A DNA stretch of 64,000 nt from NCBI RefSeq assembly GCF_017356245.1, contig NZ_JAFMZZ010000001.1:3336949-3400948 (forward strand), written 5' to 3'. Source of the DNA: Bordetella petrii (GTDB lineage: Bacteria > Pseudomonadota > Gammaproteobacteria > Burkholderiales > Burkholderiaceae_B). Below are positions 1 to 10,026 of the stretch, piece after piece; positions within the stretch are counted from its first letter, which is position 1; the number at the start of each line of letters is the position of its first letter. The translations under genes were made by a program, and so were the position numbers. Under the pieces are notes generated by a model. That model did no database searches, was not told the origin of the DNA, and saw nothing but the letters and a program-made list of their open reading frames with translations.

Positions 1-315
1 AAGCGTGCCCATGCAGGACACCACCGCGCCGATCGACACGGCGCCGGCCAGCGCGCCCGGGGTGTTGCGCGGCAGTTTCAGGCGGTCGTACAGGTCGACC
101 AGCTGCTTCACGTCGGGCAGCAATTCGCGTCCGGCGGCGTTCAGGATGGCCAGGCGGCCGCTGCGGTCGAACAGTTCGCGGCCCAGTTCGGCTTCCAGCG
201 AGCGCATCTGGAAGCTGATGGCCGCCTGGGTCAGGGCGACTTGCTCGGCTGCTTCTGAAAATGAACCGTGGTGGGCCACGGCCAGGAAGCTGCGCAGAAA
301 GCGGATGCTACTCAT
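1..315 (-). CDS. LysR-family transcriptional regulator, N-terminal part (cut by window edge)
   Basis: The minus strand reads from an ATG at 315 to the window edge as 105 codons with no stop. The first 60 residues form a typical LysR winged helix-turn-helix (MSSIRFLRSFLAVAHHGSFS, then EAAEQVALTQAAISFQMRSL), followed by the linker helix and the start of the effector domain. The gene is divergent from ggt at 427, with an AT-rich palindrome between them, so it probably controls ggt and the peptide-transport genes behind it. The effector is not visible because the C-terminal domain lies outside the window. Family assignment is firm; the target is inferred from position. Confidence 0.9.
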   Translation of the reverse strand, partial: MSSIRFLRSFLAVAHHGSFSEAAEQVALTQAAISFQMRSLEAELGRELFDRSGRLAILNAAGRELLPDVKQLVDLYDRLKLPRNTPGALAGAVSIGAVVSCMGTL

Positions 316-331
316 AAAATAATTTTGTACG

Positions 332-358
332 TTAAATCAATTATTCAAATTGATTTAA
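332..358. promoter_or_regulatory. Palindromic operator between LysR and ggt
   Basis: Arms TTAAATCAATT (332-342) and AATTGATTTAA (348-358) are perfect inverted repeats of 11 bp separated by 5 bp. LysR proteins bind dyads of this kind between divergent promoters. The dyad overlaps the predicted -35 box of ggt, so it fits an operator of the adjacent LysR protein. Confidence 0.7.
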
Positions 359-378
359 TTAGAGCACAAGAGTAATTT
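350..378 (+). promoter_or_regulatory. Predicted sigma-70 promoter of ggt
   Basis: TTGATT (350-355) and TAATTT (373-378) are separated by exactly 17 bp in an AT-rich stretch. Transcription would begin near 385, which leaves about 40 nt of leader before the ATG at 427. This argues against a possible TTG start at 382. Confidence 0.55.
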
Positions 379-426
379 CGATTGTCTTTTCTCCGTCTTT
401 CTTTCTTACTTCGAGCTTCAGCGTCC

Positions 427-2055
427 ATGAAAACCTTCGACTGGAACAATCCTTATCCCACGGCGCGGATTCCCCTGTTCGCCCGCAACGTGGTGTCCAC
501 CTCGCATCCGTTGGCGGCGCAGGCCGGCCTGCGCATGATGCTCAAGGGGGGCAATGCGGTGGATGCGGCCATTGCCGCGGCGGCCACCATCGTGCTGGTC
601 GAGCCAGTGTCCTGCGGCCTGGGCGGCGACTGCTTCGCCATCGTCTGGGACGGCAAGGAACTGCATGGCCTGAATTCCTCGGGCGTGGCCCCGGCCGCCT
701 GGAACGTCGAGTACTTCAAGCGCAAATACGGCACCGGCCCCGACGGCTTGGCCAAGCAGCCCAAGCGCGGCTGGGATGCCGCCACGGTGCCGGGCGTGGT
801 GGCCGGCTGGGCCGCGCTGCACGAAAAGCTGGGCAAGCTGCCGTTCGCGGACCTGTTCGAACCCGCCATCGAGATCGCCGAGCGCGGCTATGCCGTGCCG
901 CCCGTGGTGGCCCACAAGTGGGCCGCCGCCGCCGACGAGCTGCGCGACCAGCCGGGCTATGCCCAGGCCTTCCTGCCCAACGGCCGCGCGCCGGCCGTCG
1001 GCGAGCATTTCCGCATTCCCGATGCGGCCTATACGCTGCGCCGCATCGCCGCAAGCGGCGGGCGCGACTTCTACGAAGGCGAGCTGGCCGAGAAAATCGC
1101 TGCGTTCAGCAAAGAATGCGGCGGCGCCATGACGCTCGACGACCTGCGCAACTACCGGCCCGAGTGGGTCAAGCCCATTTCCAAGTCGTACCGCGGCTAT
1201 GAACTGCACGAAATCCCGCCCAACGGGCAGGGCATTGCCGCGCTGATGGCGCTGGGCATCTGCGAGCACTTCGACCTGGGCAGCATGCAGGTAGATTCGG
1301 TGCTGTCGCAGCACGTGCAGATCGAAGCCATGAAACTGGCCTTCGCCGACCTGTACCGCTACGTGTCCGACCCGCGCACCATGGACGTCACGCCGCAGCA
1401 GATGCTGTCGGACGCCTACCTGGAAAGCCGCGCCAAGCTCATCCGCCTGGACCGCGCCACGCAGTTCGAGGCCGGCCGGCCGCATGCCGGCGGCACCATC
1501 TACCTGAGCGCCGCCGACGAAAGCGGCATGATGATCTCGTTCATCCAGTCCAACTACATGGGCTTCGGTTCGGGCGTGGTGGTGCCGGGCACCGGCATCA
1601 GCCTGCAGAACCGCGGCGTGGGCTTTTCCATGGACCCGAAGTCGCCCAACGTGGTCGACGGCGGCAAGCGGCCGTTCCACACCATCATCCCGGGCTTCCT
1701 GACGCGCGGCGGCAAGCCCGTCATGAGCTTCGGCGTCATGGGCGGCGACATGCAGCCGCAGGGGCACCTGCAAACCGTGGTGCGCATGCTCGACTACCAC
1801 CAGCAGCCGCAGGCCGCCTGCTGCGCGCCGCGCTGGAAGGTCAACCGCGACTTCTCGCTGGACATCGAGTCCACCATGAGCCGCGCCACCGTGGATGGCC
1901 TGCGGGCGCTCGGCCACACCATGAAGTCGGTGGACGACCCCTACATGGACTTCGGCGCCGGCCAGTTCATCTGGCGCCTGCACGAAAGCGACAACGAGCA
2001 CGGCTATGTCGCCGCCAGCGACAGCCGCCGCGACGGCCAGGCAGTTGGTTTCTAG
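427..2055 (+). CDS. ggt: Gamma-glutamyltransferase family protein
   Basis: This 542-residue protein belongs to the Ntn-hydrolase gamma-glutamyltranspeptidase family, which cleaves gamma-glutamyl bonds such as that in glutathione. The N-terminal part has the family pattern of ASxHPLA-like (STSHPLAAQAGLRMM) and a GGNAVDAAIAAA helix. The usual autoprocessing TTHxS motif is represented by GGTIYLSAAD, so the catalytic Thr is probably the one in GGT, and the downstream SDSRRDGQAVG tail is typical of the family. No obvious signal peptide is present, so it may act in the cytoplasm. The ATG at 427 was chosen because the predicted promoter excludes the upstream TTG. It heads a run of peptide-uptake genes. 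Exact substrate is unknown. Confidence 0.85.
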   Translation: MKTFDWNNPYPTARIPLFARNVVSTSHPLAAQAGLRMMLKGGNAVDAAIAAAATIVLVEPVSCGLGGDCFAIVWDGKELHGLNSSGVAPAAWNVEYFKRKYGTGPDGLAKQPKRGWDAATVPGVVAGWAALHEKLGKLPFADLFEPAIEIAERGYAVPPVVAHKWAAAADELRDQPGYAQAFLPNGRAPAVGEHFRIPDAAYTLRRIAASGGRDFYEGELAEKIAAFSKECGGAMTLDDLRNYRPEWVKPISKSYRGYELHEIPPNGQGIAALMALGICEHFDLGSMQVDSVLSQHVQIEAMKLAFADLYRYVSDPRTMDVTPQQMLSDAYLESRAKLIRLDRATQFEAGRPHAGGTIYLSAADESGMMISFIQSNYMGFGSGVVVPGTGISLQNRGVGFSMDPKSPNVVDGGKRPFHTIIPGFLTRGGKPVMSFGVMGGDMQPQGHLQTVVRMLDYHQQPQAACCAPRWKVNRDFSLDIESTMSRATVDGLRALGHTMKSVDDPYMDFGAGQFIWRLHESDNEHGYVAASDSRRDGQAVGF

Positions 2056-2136
2056 GCCGAACCATGGCATTCTGAACCGGCGCCGGGCTCGTGGCGCCGG
2101 TTCCATACTCACAACACTCATACAAGGGAAACACAT

Positions 2137-3651
2137 ATGAAGCTTTCGCACTTCAAGCTGGGGTTGTGCGCCGCGCTGCTGGCGGCTGCATCGGGGGCCG
2201 CGGTGGCGCAGGAAATGCGCATCGGCCTGCAAGAAGACCCCGATGTGCTCGATCCCCACCGCGCCCGCACCTATGTCGGCCGCATCGTCTTCACCTCGCT
2301 GTGCGACAAGCTGGTCGACGTCAACGAAAAGCTGCAGTTCGTGCCGCAACTGGCGCAGTCGTGGTCCTGGAACGCAGACAACACCGTGCTGACGTTCAAG
2401 CTGCGCACCGACGCGCTGTTCCACGACGGCAGCAAGTTCGACTCGGCGGCGGCCAAGGCCAATCTCGAACGCGCCATGACGCTGAAAGAAAGCATGCGCA
2501 AGGGCGAACTGGCCTCGATCGCCAAGATCGACACGCCCGACCCGCAAACCCTGGTGCTGACGCTCAAGCAGCCCGATGCCACGCTGCTGGCCGCGCTGTC
2601 CGACCGCGCCGGCATGATGCTGTCGCCCAAGATCTTTTCCGACGACATCGGCGCCGTGGGCCGCAAGCCCATCTGCTCGGGGCCGTACAAATTCGTCGAG
2701 CGGGTGCAGAACGACCGCATCGTGCTCGACAAGTTCGACCAGTACTACAACGCCAAAGACTTCGCGTTCAAGCGCGTCACTTTCCTGCCCATTCCCGACA
2801 CCACCGTGCGCCTGTCCAACCTGCGCGCCGGCGGCCTCGACATCCTCGAGCGCATGAACCCGTCGGACGCCCAGCAGGTCAAGGCCGATCCCAGCCTGCA
2901 GTTCGCGCCCATCTCGGGCCTGGGCTACCAGCAGTTCTATTTCAACGTGGCCAACGGCGAACGAGCCAAGACCAATCCGTTTGCCGACGAGCGGGTGCGC
3001 CGCGCGTTCGAGCTCACCCTCGACCGCAACATCATCAACGAAGTGGTCGGCGGCGGCATCTTCGATCCTGCCAACCAGCCGTTCCCGCCCGCCAGCCCCT
3101 ACCACAGCGACAAGTTCCCCATTCCCGCGCGCGACATCGCCAAGGCCAAGGCCCTGCTGAAAGAAGCCGGCAAAGAGCAGGTCAAGGCGGAACTGGCCTT
3201 CGGCAATAACACCACCACTTCGGCCATCGCCGAAATGGTGCAGGCCATGGCCGCCGAAGCCGGCTTCCAGCTCAGCCTGCGGCCCACCGAATACGCGGCG
3301 CTGCTCAACGAAGCGCAAAGCGGCAACTTCGAGCTGCTGATGCGCGGCTGGTCGGGCCGGGTCGACCCCGACGGCAATATCTACCAGTTCGTCACCTGCA
3401 AGGGCGCGCTCAACGACGGCCGCTATTGCAACCCGGAAGTCGACAAGCTGCTGGCCCAGGCCCGCACCGTTCCCGATGAAGCCAAGCGCAAGGCCATCTA
3501 CGACCAGGCGCAAGAGATCCTGCAGGCCGATGCCCAGGCGGTGTATATCTATTACCAGCCCTGGCCCTTCGTGCTGGCCAAGAAGGTCAAGGGCTTCAAT
3601 CCCTATCCCGACGGCATGATCCGCCTCAAGGGCGTGAGCTTCGCGCAGTAG
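2137..3651 (+). CDS. ABC transporter substrate-binding protein, family 5 (peptide type)
   Basis: A 504-residue periplasmic binding protein of the oligopeptide/dipeptide/nickel class (SBP_bac_5, DppA/GsiB-like). Residues 1-24 are a signal peptide ending AVA before QEMRIG. The mature N-terminus has the family pattern EDPDVLDPHRA and the later LTFKLRTDALFHDGSKFDS motif typical of peptide binders. An AAGGGA ribosome site precedes the ATG. It is followed by two permeases and a fused ATPase, so it delivers peptides or related compounds to that importer. Ligand specificity cannot be read from sequence. Confidence 0.9.
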   Translation: MKLSHFKLGLCAALLAAASGAAVAQEMRIGLQEDPDVLDPHRARTYVGRIVFTSLCDKLVDVNEKLQFVPQLAQSWSWNADNTVLTFKLRTDALFHDGSKFDSAAAKANLERAMTLKESMRKGELASIAKIDTPDPQTLVLTLKQPDATLLAALSDRAGMMLSPKIFSDDIGAVGRKPICSGPYKFVERVQNDRIVLDKFDQYYNAKDFAFKRVTFLPIPDTTVRLSNLRAGGLDILERMNPSDAQQVKADPSLQFAPISGLGYQQFYFNVANGERAKTNPFADERVRRAFELTLDRNIINEVVGGGIFDPANQPFPPASPYHSDKFPIPARDIAKAKALLKEAGKEQVKAELAFGNNTTTSAIAEMVQAMAAEAGFQLSLRPTEYAALLNEAQSGNFELLMRGWSGRVDPDGNIYQFVTCKGALNDGRYCNPEVDKLLAQARTVPDEAKRKAIYDQAQEILQADAQAVYIYYQPWPFVLAKKVKGFNPYPDGMIRLKGVSFAQ

Positions 3652-3678
3652 CGGGGCCGAGCCGCGCGCCTGACCGCC

Positions 3679-3702
3679 GGGCCGTGCCGCAACGCACGGC
3701 CC
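3679..3702 (+). other. Hairpin between binding protein and first permease
   Basis: A perfect 9-bp stem (GGGCCGTGC with GCACGGCCC, 6-nt loop CGCAAC) lies in the 88-bp gap after the binding-protein gene. There is no T-run. Such stems often protect the 3' end of a highly expressed binding-protein message or partly attenuate the downstream permeases. Confidence 0.5.
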
Positions 3703-3739
3703 GCGCGTTTGGCGCCAACCAGAATTTCAGGTTCCACCT

Positions 3740-4684
3740 ATGTTCAAAATCATTTTGCGCCGCGTGCTGGTGGCGATCCCGACGCTGATCCTGGTGTCGA
3801 TGATCGTCTTCATGCTGCAGAAAATCCTGCCTGGCGATCCGGTGCTGACGATGGCCGGCGAAGAGCGCGACCCCGCCGTGCTCGACTACCTGCGCGACAA
3901 GTACCGGCTCAACGACCCCTTGCCGGTGCAATACGGCGCCTGGGTGTCGCAGGTGCTGCAGGGCGACCTGGGCAAGTCGCTGCGCACCGATGTGCCGGTC
4001 ACGCGCCTGATCGCCCAGAAGCTGCCGGTGACGCTGCAGCTGGCCGCCATGGCCATGTTCTTCGCCCTGATCATCGGCGTGCCCATGGGCATTGTGGCGG
4101 CCGTGCGCAAGGGCACGGCCACTGAAATGGGGGCCAACGTCGCGGCCCTGTCCGGCATGTCCATTCCCAACTTCTGGCTGGGCATCCTGCTGATCATGCT
4201 GGTGTCGGTGAAATGGCGGCTGCTGCCGGCGTCCGGCTATGTCTCGCCTTTCGACGATTTCTGGATGTCGATGAAAACCATGCTGATGCCGGCGCTGGTG
4301 CTGTCCTCGGCCATCGCGGCCTATCTGATGCGGCACACGCGTTCGGCCATGCTCGAGGCCCTCAGCGCCGACTACGTGCGCACCGCGCGCGCCAAGGGCG
4401 TGTCGCCGCGCCGCGTGGTGCTGCGCCACGCGCTGCGCAATGCGCTGATGCCCATCGTGACCCTGGTCACGCTGCTGTTCGGCGAACTGCTGGCCGGCGC
4501 CGTGCTCACCGAACAGGTATTCACCATTCCGGGCTTCGGCAAGCTGATCGTCGACGCGGTATTCACGCGCGACTACGCGGTAGTGCAGGGCGTCGTGCTG
4601 TGCGTGGCGGTCGGCTTCATCATCATGAATCTGCTGGCCGACATCCTGTATATCCTGGTCAATCCCCGCCTGAGGCACGCATGA
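3740..4684 (+). CDS. ABC transporter permease (DppB/GsiC type)
   Basis: A 314-residue inner-membrane permease. It begins with the family pattern [20 protein letters not shown], giving the first transmembrane helix, and continues with several hydrophobic segments. The EAA-like coupling loop reads [20 protein letters not shown], which contacts the ATPase. Length matches DppB-like proteins. Its stop codon overlaps the next start (ATGA at 4681), so translation of the two permeases is probably coupled. It pairs with the next permease to form the channel. Confidence 0.92.
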   Translation: MFKIILRRVLVAIPTLILVSMIVFMLQKILPGDPVLTMAGEERDPAVLDYLRDKYRLNDPLPVQYGAWVSQVLQGDLGKSLRTDVPVTRLIAQKLPVTLQLAAMAMFFALIIGVPMGIVAAVRKGTATEMGANVAALSGMSIPNFWLGILLIMLVSVKWRLLPASGYVSPFDDFWMSMKTMLMPALVLSSAIAAYLMRHTRSAMLEALSADYVRTARAKGVSPRRVVLRHALRNALMPIVTLVTLLFGELLAGAVLTEQVFTIPGFGKLIVDAVFTRDYAVVQGVVLCVAVGFIIMNLLADILYILVNPRLRHA

Positions 4685-5559
4685 GCGCACAACTCGCCAC
4701 GGCCGCTGCCGTCACGCCGCCCCGCAGCCGCAACCGCGCCTGGGGCAAATTCAAACGCAATTACGTCGCGCTGCTGGGCGCGGCCATCGTGCTGGCCGTA
4801 GTGCTGCTGGCGCTGCTGGCGCCGCTGCTGGCCACGCACGATCCGCTGCAGACCAGCTTCATGGCCATCCGCAAGGCGCCTTCGGCCACTTTCTGGCTGG
4901 GCTCCGACGAGCTGGGCCGCGACATCTACAGCCGCATGCTGTACGGCGCGCGCGCCTCGCTCATGGCAGGCCTGGTGTCGGTGCTGATCGCGCTGGTCGC
5001 GGGTGTGCCGTTCGGCCTGGTGTCGGGCTATTTCGGCGGCTGGATCGACAGCGTGGTGTCGCGCTGCACCGAGGCGCTGCTGGCCATCCCGTTCCTGATC
5101 CTGGCCATTGCCCTGGCCGCCTTCCTGGGCCCCAGCCTGACCAACGCCATGATCGCCATCGGCGTATCGGCCGCGCCCAAGTTCATCCGGCTGGCGCGCG
5201 GGCAGGTGCTGGCCGTGAAAAACGAAGACTACGTACAAAGCGCGCGGGCGCTGGGGGCGTCGGATACGCGCATCATCCTGCGCCACATCCTGCCCAACAT
5301 CATGCCGCCGCTGATCGTGCAGGCCACCATCACCATCGCCACCGCTATCATCGCCGAGGCCAGCCTGTCGTTCCTGGGGCTGGGCCTGCAGCCGCCCAAT
5401 CCGTCGTGGGGCTCGATGCTGAACACGGCCAAGAACTTCATGACCCAGGCCCCCTGGATGTCGATCTTCCCCGGATCGGCGATTTTCCTGACGGTGCTGG
5501 GATTCAACCTGCTGGGCGACGGCCTGCGCGACGCACTGGACCCCAGGCAAGAGAAATGA
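4681..5559 (+). CDS. ABC transporter permease (DppC/GsiD type)
   Basis: A 292-residue permease with an N-terminal cytoplasmic tail, a first membrane helix near residues 25-50, the family motif [19 protein letters not shown] and the coupling loop [20 protein letters not shown]. It overlaps the preceding permease by 4 bp and the following ATPase gene also starts inside its stop codon (ATGA at 5556). Its role is to form the second half of the translocation pore for peptide import. Confidence 0.92.
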   Translation: MSAQLATAAAVTPPRSRNRAWGKFKRNYVALLGAAIVLAVVLLALLAPLLATHDPLQTSFMAIRKAPSATFWLGSDELGRDIYSRMLYGARASLMAGLVSVLIALVAGVPFGLVSGYFGGWIDSVVSRCTEALLAIPFLILAIALAAFLGPSLTNAMIAIGVSAAPKFIRLARGQVLAVKNEDYVQSARALGASDTRIILRHILPNIMPPLIVQATITIATAIIAEASLSFLGLGLQPPNPSWGSMLNTAKNFMTQAPWMSIFPGSAIFLTVLGFNLLGDGLRDALDPRQEK

Positions 5560-7421
5560 ACGCGATGACTAGCATGGATGCCAAAAGGGTGGTGCAGGTC
5601 GATGGCCTGACCGTACGCTTCAATACCCCCGAGCGCGTGGTCGAGGCCGTGCGCGATGTATCGTTCCACGTCGACCGCGGCGAAACGCTGGCCATCGTGG
5701 GCGAGTCCGGTTCCGGCAAATCGGTCACCTCGCTGGCGCTGATGCGTCTGGTGGAATACGGGGGCGGGCGCATCGTGCGCGGCGACATGCAGCTGCGCCG
5801 GCGCGGCGGCGAAGTCCTGGACCTGGCGCGCGCCGGCGAAAACGTGCTGCAGCGCGTGCGCGGCGCCGACGTGGCCATGATCTTCCAGGAACCCATGACC
5901 TCGCTGAACCCCAGCTTTACCGCGGGGTCGCAGATCGCCGAGGCGCTGCAGCTGCACCAGGGCCTGGACGCCGCAGCCGCGCGGGCCGAGACCCTGCGCA
6001 TGCTCGAGCGGGTGCGCATTCCCGAGGCGCGCGCCATTCTCGATCGCTACCCGCACCAGCTGTCGGGCGGCATGCGCCAGCGGGTCATGATCGCCATGGC
6101 GCTGTCGTGCAAGCCGCAGCTGCTGATCGCCGACGAGCCCACCACGGCGCTGGACGTGACCATCCAGGCGCAGATCCTGCAACTGATCCGCCAGCTGCAG
6201 GAAGAAATGGACATGGGCGTGATCTTCATCACGCACGACATGGGCGTGGTGGCCGAAGTGGCCGACCGCGTGCTGGTGATGTATCGCGGCGACAAGGTCG
6301 AAGAGGGCGCTTCCGAACAGGTGTTCGGCCAGCCGCAGCACGCCTATACGCGCGCGCTGCTGTCGGCCGTGCCGCGCCTGGGGGCCATGGCCGGCACCGA
6401 CCTGCCGGCCAAGTTTCCGCTGCTGCGCGTCGATGCCGGGCAGGCGCCCGAGCCGGACCGGCCCCACGATACCGTGCACGCCGACGCCCAGCCCATTCTG
6501 CGCGTCAAAGACCTGATCACCCGCTTCGATGTGCCCAGCGGCCTGTTCGGCCGCGTCAAGCGGCGCGTGCACGCGGTCGAGCGCGTCAGCTTCGACCTGT
6601 ATCCCGGCGAGACGCTGGCGCTGGTGGGCGAATCGGGCTGCGGCAAATCGACCACGGGCCGCTCGCTGCTGCGCCTGGTCGAAAGCCAGAGCGGCGCCAT
6701 CGAATTCGGCGGGCAGAACATCCGCGAGATGCCGTCCAGCACGCTGCAGCACCTGCGCCGCAATATCCAGTTCATTTTCCAGGATCCGTTCGCCTCGCTG
6801 GACCCGCGCGTCACAGTGGGCTTCTCGATCATGGAGCCGCTGCTGGTGCACGGCATCGCCAAAGGCGAGGCGGCGCGCCAGCGCGTGGCCTGGCTGCTGG
6901 AAAAAGTCGGGCTGCCGGCCGAGCACGCCAGCCGCTATCCGCACGAGTTTTCCGGCGGGCAGCGCCAGCGCATCGCCATCGCGCGCGCCCTGGCCCTGAA
7001 CCCCAAGGTGGTGGTGGCCGACGAATCGGTGTCGGCGCTCGACGTTTCCATCCAGGCGCAGATCGTCAACCTGATGCTCGACCTGCAGCGCGAGCTGGGT
7101 GTGGCGTTCCTGTTCATTTCGCACGACATGGCGGTGGTCGAGCGCGTCAGCCACCGCGTGGCGGTGATGTACCTGGGGCAGATCGTCGAGATCGGCCCGC
7201 GCCGCGCCATTTTCGAGAATCCGCAGCATCCGTACACGCGCAAGCTGATGGACGCCGTGCCGATCGCCGATCCGGCGCGCCGGCACGCCAAGCGCGAACT
7301 GCTGTCCGATGAAATTCCCAGCCCGATCCGGGCCGTCGGCGACGAACCGTCGGTCCAGCCGCTGGTGCAGGTTGCACCGCGGCATTTTGTCGCCCGGCAT
7401 CGCATTGCCGGTGCCTATTGA
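5556..7421 (+). CDS. Fused double-ATPase subunit of peptide ABC importer (GsiA/DppD-DppF type)
   Basis: A 621-residue protein carrying two complete ABC domains in one chain. Domain 1 has Walker A GESGSGKS at residues 49-56, signature LSGGMRQR and Walker [13 protein letters not shown]. Domain 2 starts near residue 316 and has Walker [10 protein letters not shown] near residue 357, signature FSGGQRQR and Walker [13 protein letters not shown]. Each domain ends in the oligopeptide-type C-terminal extension with QHPYTR-like motifs. It supplies energy for the adjoining permeases. It is the only ATPase gene in an island with two permease pairs, so it may serve both. Shared use is an inference from gene count. 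Confidence 0.93.
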   Translation: MNAMTSMDAKRVVQVDGLTVRFNTPERVVEAVRDVSFHVDRGETLAIVGESGSGKSVTSLALMRLVEYGGGRIVRGDMQLRRRGGEVLDLARAGENVLQRVRGADVAMIFQEPMTSLNPSFTAGSQIAEALQLHQGLDAAAARAETLRMLERVRIPEARAILDRYPHQLSGGMRQRVMIAMALSCKPQLLIADEPTTALDVTIQAQILQLIRQLQEEMDMGVIFITHDMGVVAEVADRVLVMYRGDKVEEGASEQVFGQPQHAYTRALLSAVPRLGAMAGTDLPAKFPLLRVDAGQAPEPDRPHDTVHADAQPILRVKDLITRFDVPSGLFGRVKRRVHAVERVSFDLYPGETLALVGESGCGKSTTGRSLLRLVESQSGAIEFGGQNIREMPSSTLQHLRRNIQFIFQDPFASLDPRVTVGFSIMEPLLVHGIAKGEAARQRVAWLLEKVGLPAEHASRYPHEFSGGQRQRIAIARALALNPKVVVADESVSALDVSIQAQIVNLMLDLQRELGVAFLFISHDMAVVERVSHRVAVMYLGQIVEIGPRRAIFENPQHPYTRKLMDAVPIADPARRHAKRELLSDEIPSPIRAVGDEPSVQPLVQVAPRHFVARHRIAGAY

Positions 7422-7457
7422 TAAGCAAGCGACTGCATACCCCCAAGGAGCCTGTCC

Positions 7458-9020
7458 ATGAATAAACGAGTCGATTCGCTGTTCCAGCGAAAAACCCTGG
7501 CGGCAAGCCTGCTGGCATTGTCGGCCCTGACCTGCGGCAGCGCCGCGTTCGCGGCCAAGGATGTCGTGCTGGCGCTGAGTTCGCAGGCCGAGACCCTGGA
7601 TCCCTACAACACCAACACCACGCTGACCACGGCCGTCACCAAGTCGTTCTACGAAGGCCTGTTCGAGTTCGACAAAGATCTGAAGATCAAGCCGGTGCTG
7701 GCCGAAAGCTACGACGTCACGCCCGACGGCCTGACCTACACGTTCAAGCTGCGCCAGGGCGTGAAGTTTCATGACGGCACGGATTTCAACGCGGCGGCCG
7801 TCAAGGCCAACCTGGACCGCGTGCTGAACCGCGACAACCATCTGGCGCGCTACAACCAGTTCAACCGCATCGGCAAGGTCGAGGCGGTGGATGCCAGCAC
7901 GCTGCGCATCACCCTGAAAGAGCCGTTCGCGCCGTTCATCAACTCGCTGGCGCACGCCTCGGCGGCCATCATCTCGCCGGCCGCGCTGGAAAAATACGGC
8001 AAGGACATCGCCTTCCACCCCGTAGGCACCGGCCCCTTCGTGTTCGACGGCTGGAAACAGACCGATTACGTGCGCGGCAAGAAGTTCGACGGCTACTGGA
8101 AGAAGGGCTATCCCAAGATCGACACCATTACCTGGAAGCCGGTGCTGGAAAACAGCACCCGCGCCGCCATGCTGCAGACCGGCGAGGCCGATTTCGCCTA
8201 CACGCTGCCCTACGAGCAGGCCGCGCTGCTGAAAAAGAGCGACAAGCTGGACGTGCTGACCGGCGATTCCATCATCACGCGCTACATCAGCTTCAACGTG
8301 CAGCACAAGCCCTTCGACAACGTGAAGGTGCGCCAGGCCATCAACTATGCCATCAACCGCGAGGCGCTGGCCAAGGTGGCGTTCGCCGGCTACGCCTTCC
8401 CGGCCCAGGGCATCGTGCCGCAGGGCGTCACCTACGCCTACAAGATGGACCCGTGGCCGTACGATCCCAAGAAGGCCAAGCAGCTGCTGGCCGAGGCCGG
8501 CTATCCCAACGGCTTTGAATCGGTGCTGTGGGGCGGCTACAGCAACACCACCACCCAGAAGGTGCTGCAGTTCGTGCAGCAGCAGCTGCGCCAGGTCGGC
8601 GTGAAAGTCGAGGTGCGGGCCCTGGAAGTGGGCCAGCGCACCGAGCTGGTGCAATCCGCGCCGGACCCCGCCACCGCCCCCGTGCGCATGTACTACGCGG
8701 GCTGGTCGTCGTCCACCGGCGAGGCCGATTGGGCCCTGCGTCCGCTGCTGGCCTCGGAATCCTTCCCGCCCAAGCTGAACAACACGGCCTACTACAAGAA
8801 CGAGGTGGTCGACGCCGACATCGCCAAGGCCCTGCGTTCGGTCGACGACAAGGAAAAGACCCAGCTCTACAAAGAAGCGCAAGAGCAGATCTGGAAGGAT
8901 GCCCCGTGGGCGGCGCTGGTCACTGAAAAAGTGCTGTATGCCCGCAGCAAGAAGCTGGATGGTGTCTATGTGATGCCCGACGGCAACATCAATTCCGACG
9001 ACATCTCGCTTTCCGAGTAA
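7458..9020 (+). CDS. ABC transporter substrate-binding protein, family 5 (GsiB-like)
   Basis: A second family-5 periplasmic binding protein, 520 residues, with a signal peptide ending AFA near residue 32 and mature start [19 protein letters not shown]. It contains the family motif [20 protein letters not shown] clear AAGGAG ribosome site precedes the ATG. It differs clearly from the first binding protein, so a different ligand range is likely. It is followed by its own pair of permeases. Resemblance to GsiB glutathione-binding proteins is suggestive but not proof of ligand. Confidence 0.9.
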   Translation: MNKRVDSLFQRKTLAASLLALSALTCGSAAFAAKDVVLALSSQAETLDPYNTNTTLTTAVTKSFYEGLFEFDKDLKIKPVLAESYDVTPDGLTYTFKLRQGVKFHDGTDFNAAAVKANLDRVLNRDNHLARYNQFNRIGKVEAVDASTLRITLKEPFAPFINSLAHASAAIISPAALEKYGKDIAFHPVGTGPFVFDGWKQTDYVRGKKFDGYWKKGYPKIDTITWKPVLENSTRAAMLQTGEADFAYTLPYEQAALLKKSDKLDVLTGDSIITRYISFNVQHKPFDNVKVRQAINYAINREALAKVAFAGYAFPAQGIVPQGVTYAYKMDPWPYDPKKAKQLLAEAGYPNGFESVLWGGYSNTTTQKVLQFVQQQLRQVGVKVEVRALEVGQRTELVQSAPDPATAPVRMYYAGWSSSTGEADWALRPLLASESFPPKLNNTAYYKNEVVDADIAKALRSVDDKEKTQLYKEAQEQIWKDAPWAALVTEKVLYARSKKLDGVYVMPDGNINSDDISLSE

Positions 9021-9047
9021 GCGGACCTCAACGGCCGCAACACGGCC

Positions 9048-9081
9048 GATGCGCGCGCCGGCAACCGCGGGCGCGCGCATC
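9048..9081 (+). other. Hairpin between second binding protein and permease
   Basis: A perfect 12-bp GC-rich stem (GATGCGCGCGCC with GGCGCGCGCATC) and a 10-nt loop fill the gap before the permease gene. There is no T-run. The position mirrors the hairpin at 3679-3702 after the first binding-protein gene. Confidence 0.55.
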
Positions 9082-9098
9082 GCCGATCAGGTTGAAAA

Positions 9099-10019
9099 AT
9101 GCTGAATTACTTCCTCAAGCGGTTACTGGGCCTGGCGCCCACCCTGCTGATCGTGGCGGTGCTGGTGTTCCTGTTCGTGCACATGCTGCCCGGCGATCCG
9201 GCGCGCCTGGCGGCGGGGCAGGATGCCGACCTCGAAACCGTCCAGCTGGTGCGCAAAGAGCTGGGGCTGGACAAGCCGCTGCCCGAACAGTTCGTACGGT
9301 TCTTCACCAATATCGTGCAGGGCGACCTGGGCACGTCGATCCGCACGCGCCGGCCGGTGTCGGTGGAGATTGGCGAGCGCTTCATGCCCACGCTGCTGCT
9401 GACGCTGGTCAGCATGGCCTGGTCGGTGGTGTTCGGCATGGCCATCGGCATTACCTCGGCGGTGTTCCGCAACCGCTGGCCCGACCGCCTGGGCATGACC
9501 CTGGCCGTCTCGGGCATTTCATTTCCGGCCTTTGCGCTGGGCATGCTGCTGATGCAGATATTTTCGGTGGACCTGGGCTGGCTGCCGACAGTGGGCGCCA
9601 ATTCATGGCAGCACTACATCCTGCCTTCCATCACGCTGGGCGCGGCGGTGGCCGCGGTCATGGCGCGCTTCACCCGCGCCTCGTTCGTGGAAGTGATCCA
9701 GGAAGATTTCGTGCGCACCGCGCGCGCCAAGGGCCTGCGCGAGCGCATTGTCATCGTCAAGCACTGCCTGCGCAACGCGCTCATTCCGGTGGTGACCATG
9801 ATGGGCCTGCAGTTCGGCTTCCTGCTGGGCGGCTCCATCGTGGTCGAGGCCGTGTTCAACTGGCCCGGCCTGGGCCGGCTGCTGGTCGATTCGGTGAACA
9901 TGCGCGACTACCCTGTCATCCAGGCGCTGGTGCTGCTGTTCTCGCTGGAATTCATCCTGATCAACCTGGTGGTGGACATGCTTTACGGTTTCATCAACCC
10001 CACCATTCGCTACAAGTGA
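9099..10019 (+). CDS. ABC transporter permease (GsiC/DppB type)
   Basis: A 306-residue inner-membrane permease starting [20 protein letters not shown], with the family coupling loop [20 protein letters not shown] and motif [20 protein letters not shown]. It forms the channel with the next gene, 7 bp downstream. It follows the second binding protein, and no ATPase gene follows the pair, so it must rely on the fused ATPase at 5556-7421 or one encoded elsewhere. Confidence 0.92.
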   Translation: MLNYFLKRLLGLAPTLLIVAVLVFLFVHMLPGDPARLAAGQDADLETVQLVRKELGLDKPLPEQFVRFFTNIVQGDLGTSIRTRRPVSVEIGERFMPTLLLTLVSMAWSVVFGMAIGITSAVFRNRWPDRLGMTLAVSGISFPAFALGMLLMQIFSVDLGWLPTVGANSWQHYILPSITLGAAVAAVMARFTRASFVEVIQEDFVRTARAKGLRERIVIVKHCLRNALIPVVTMMGLQFGFLLGGSIVVEAVFNWPGLGRLLVDSVNMRDYPVIQALVLLFSLEFILINLVVDMLYGFINPTIRYK

Positions 10020-10026
10020 GGCGGCC

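Noticed and set aside
382..426. TTG start for ggt, 15 codons upstream of the ATG
   Set aside because: It lies at or before the predicted transcription start and has no ribosome site.
418..3513. Very long open frame on the minus strand opposite ggt and the first binding protein (1031 codons)
   Set aside because: It is the antisense shadow of two well-matched plus-strand genes. Its product is low-complexity (His, Gly, Arg, Val rich), as expected from GC-rich third-position bias.
5229..9080. 1283-codon minus-strand frame opposite the ABC ATPase and second binding protein
   Set aside because: It crosses two known genes and the gap between them and has no recognisable domain, so it is a mirror of codon bias.
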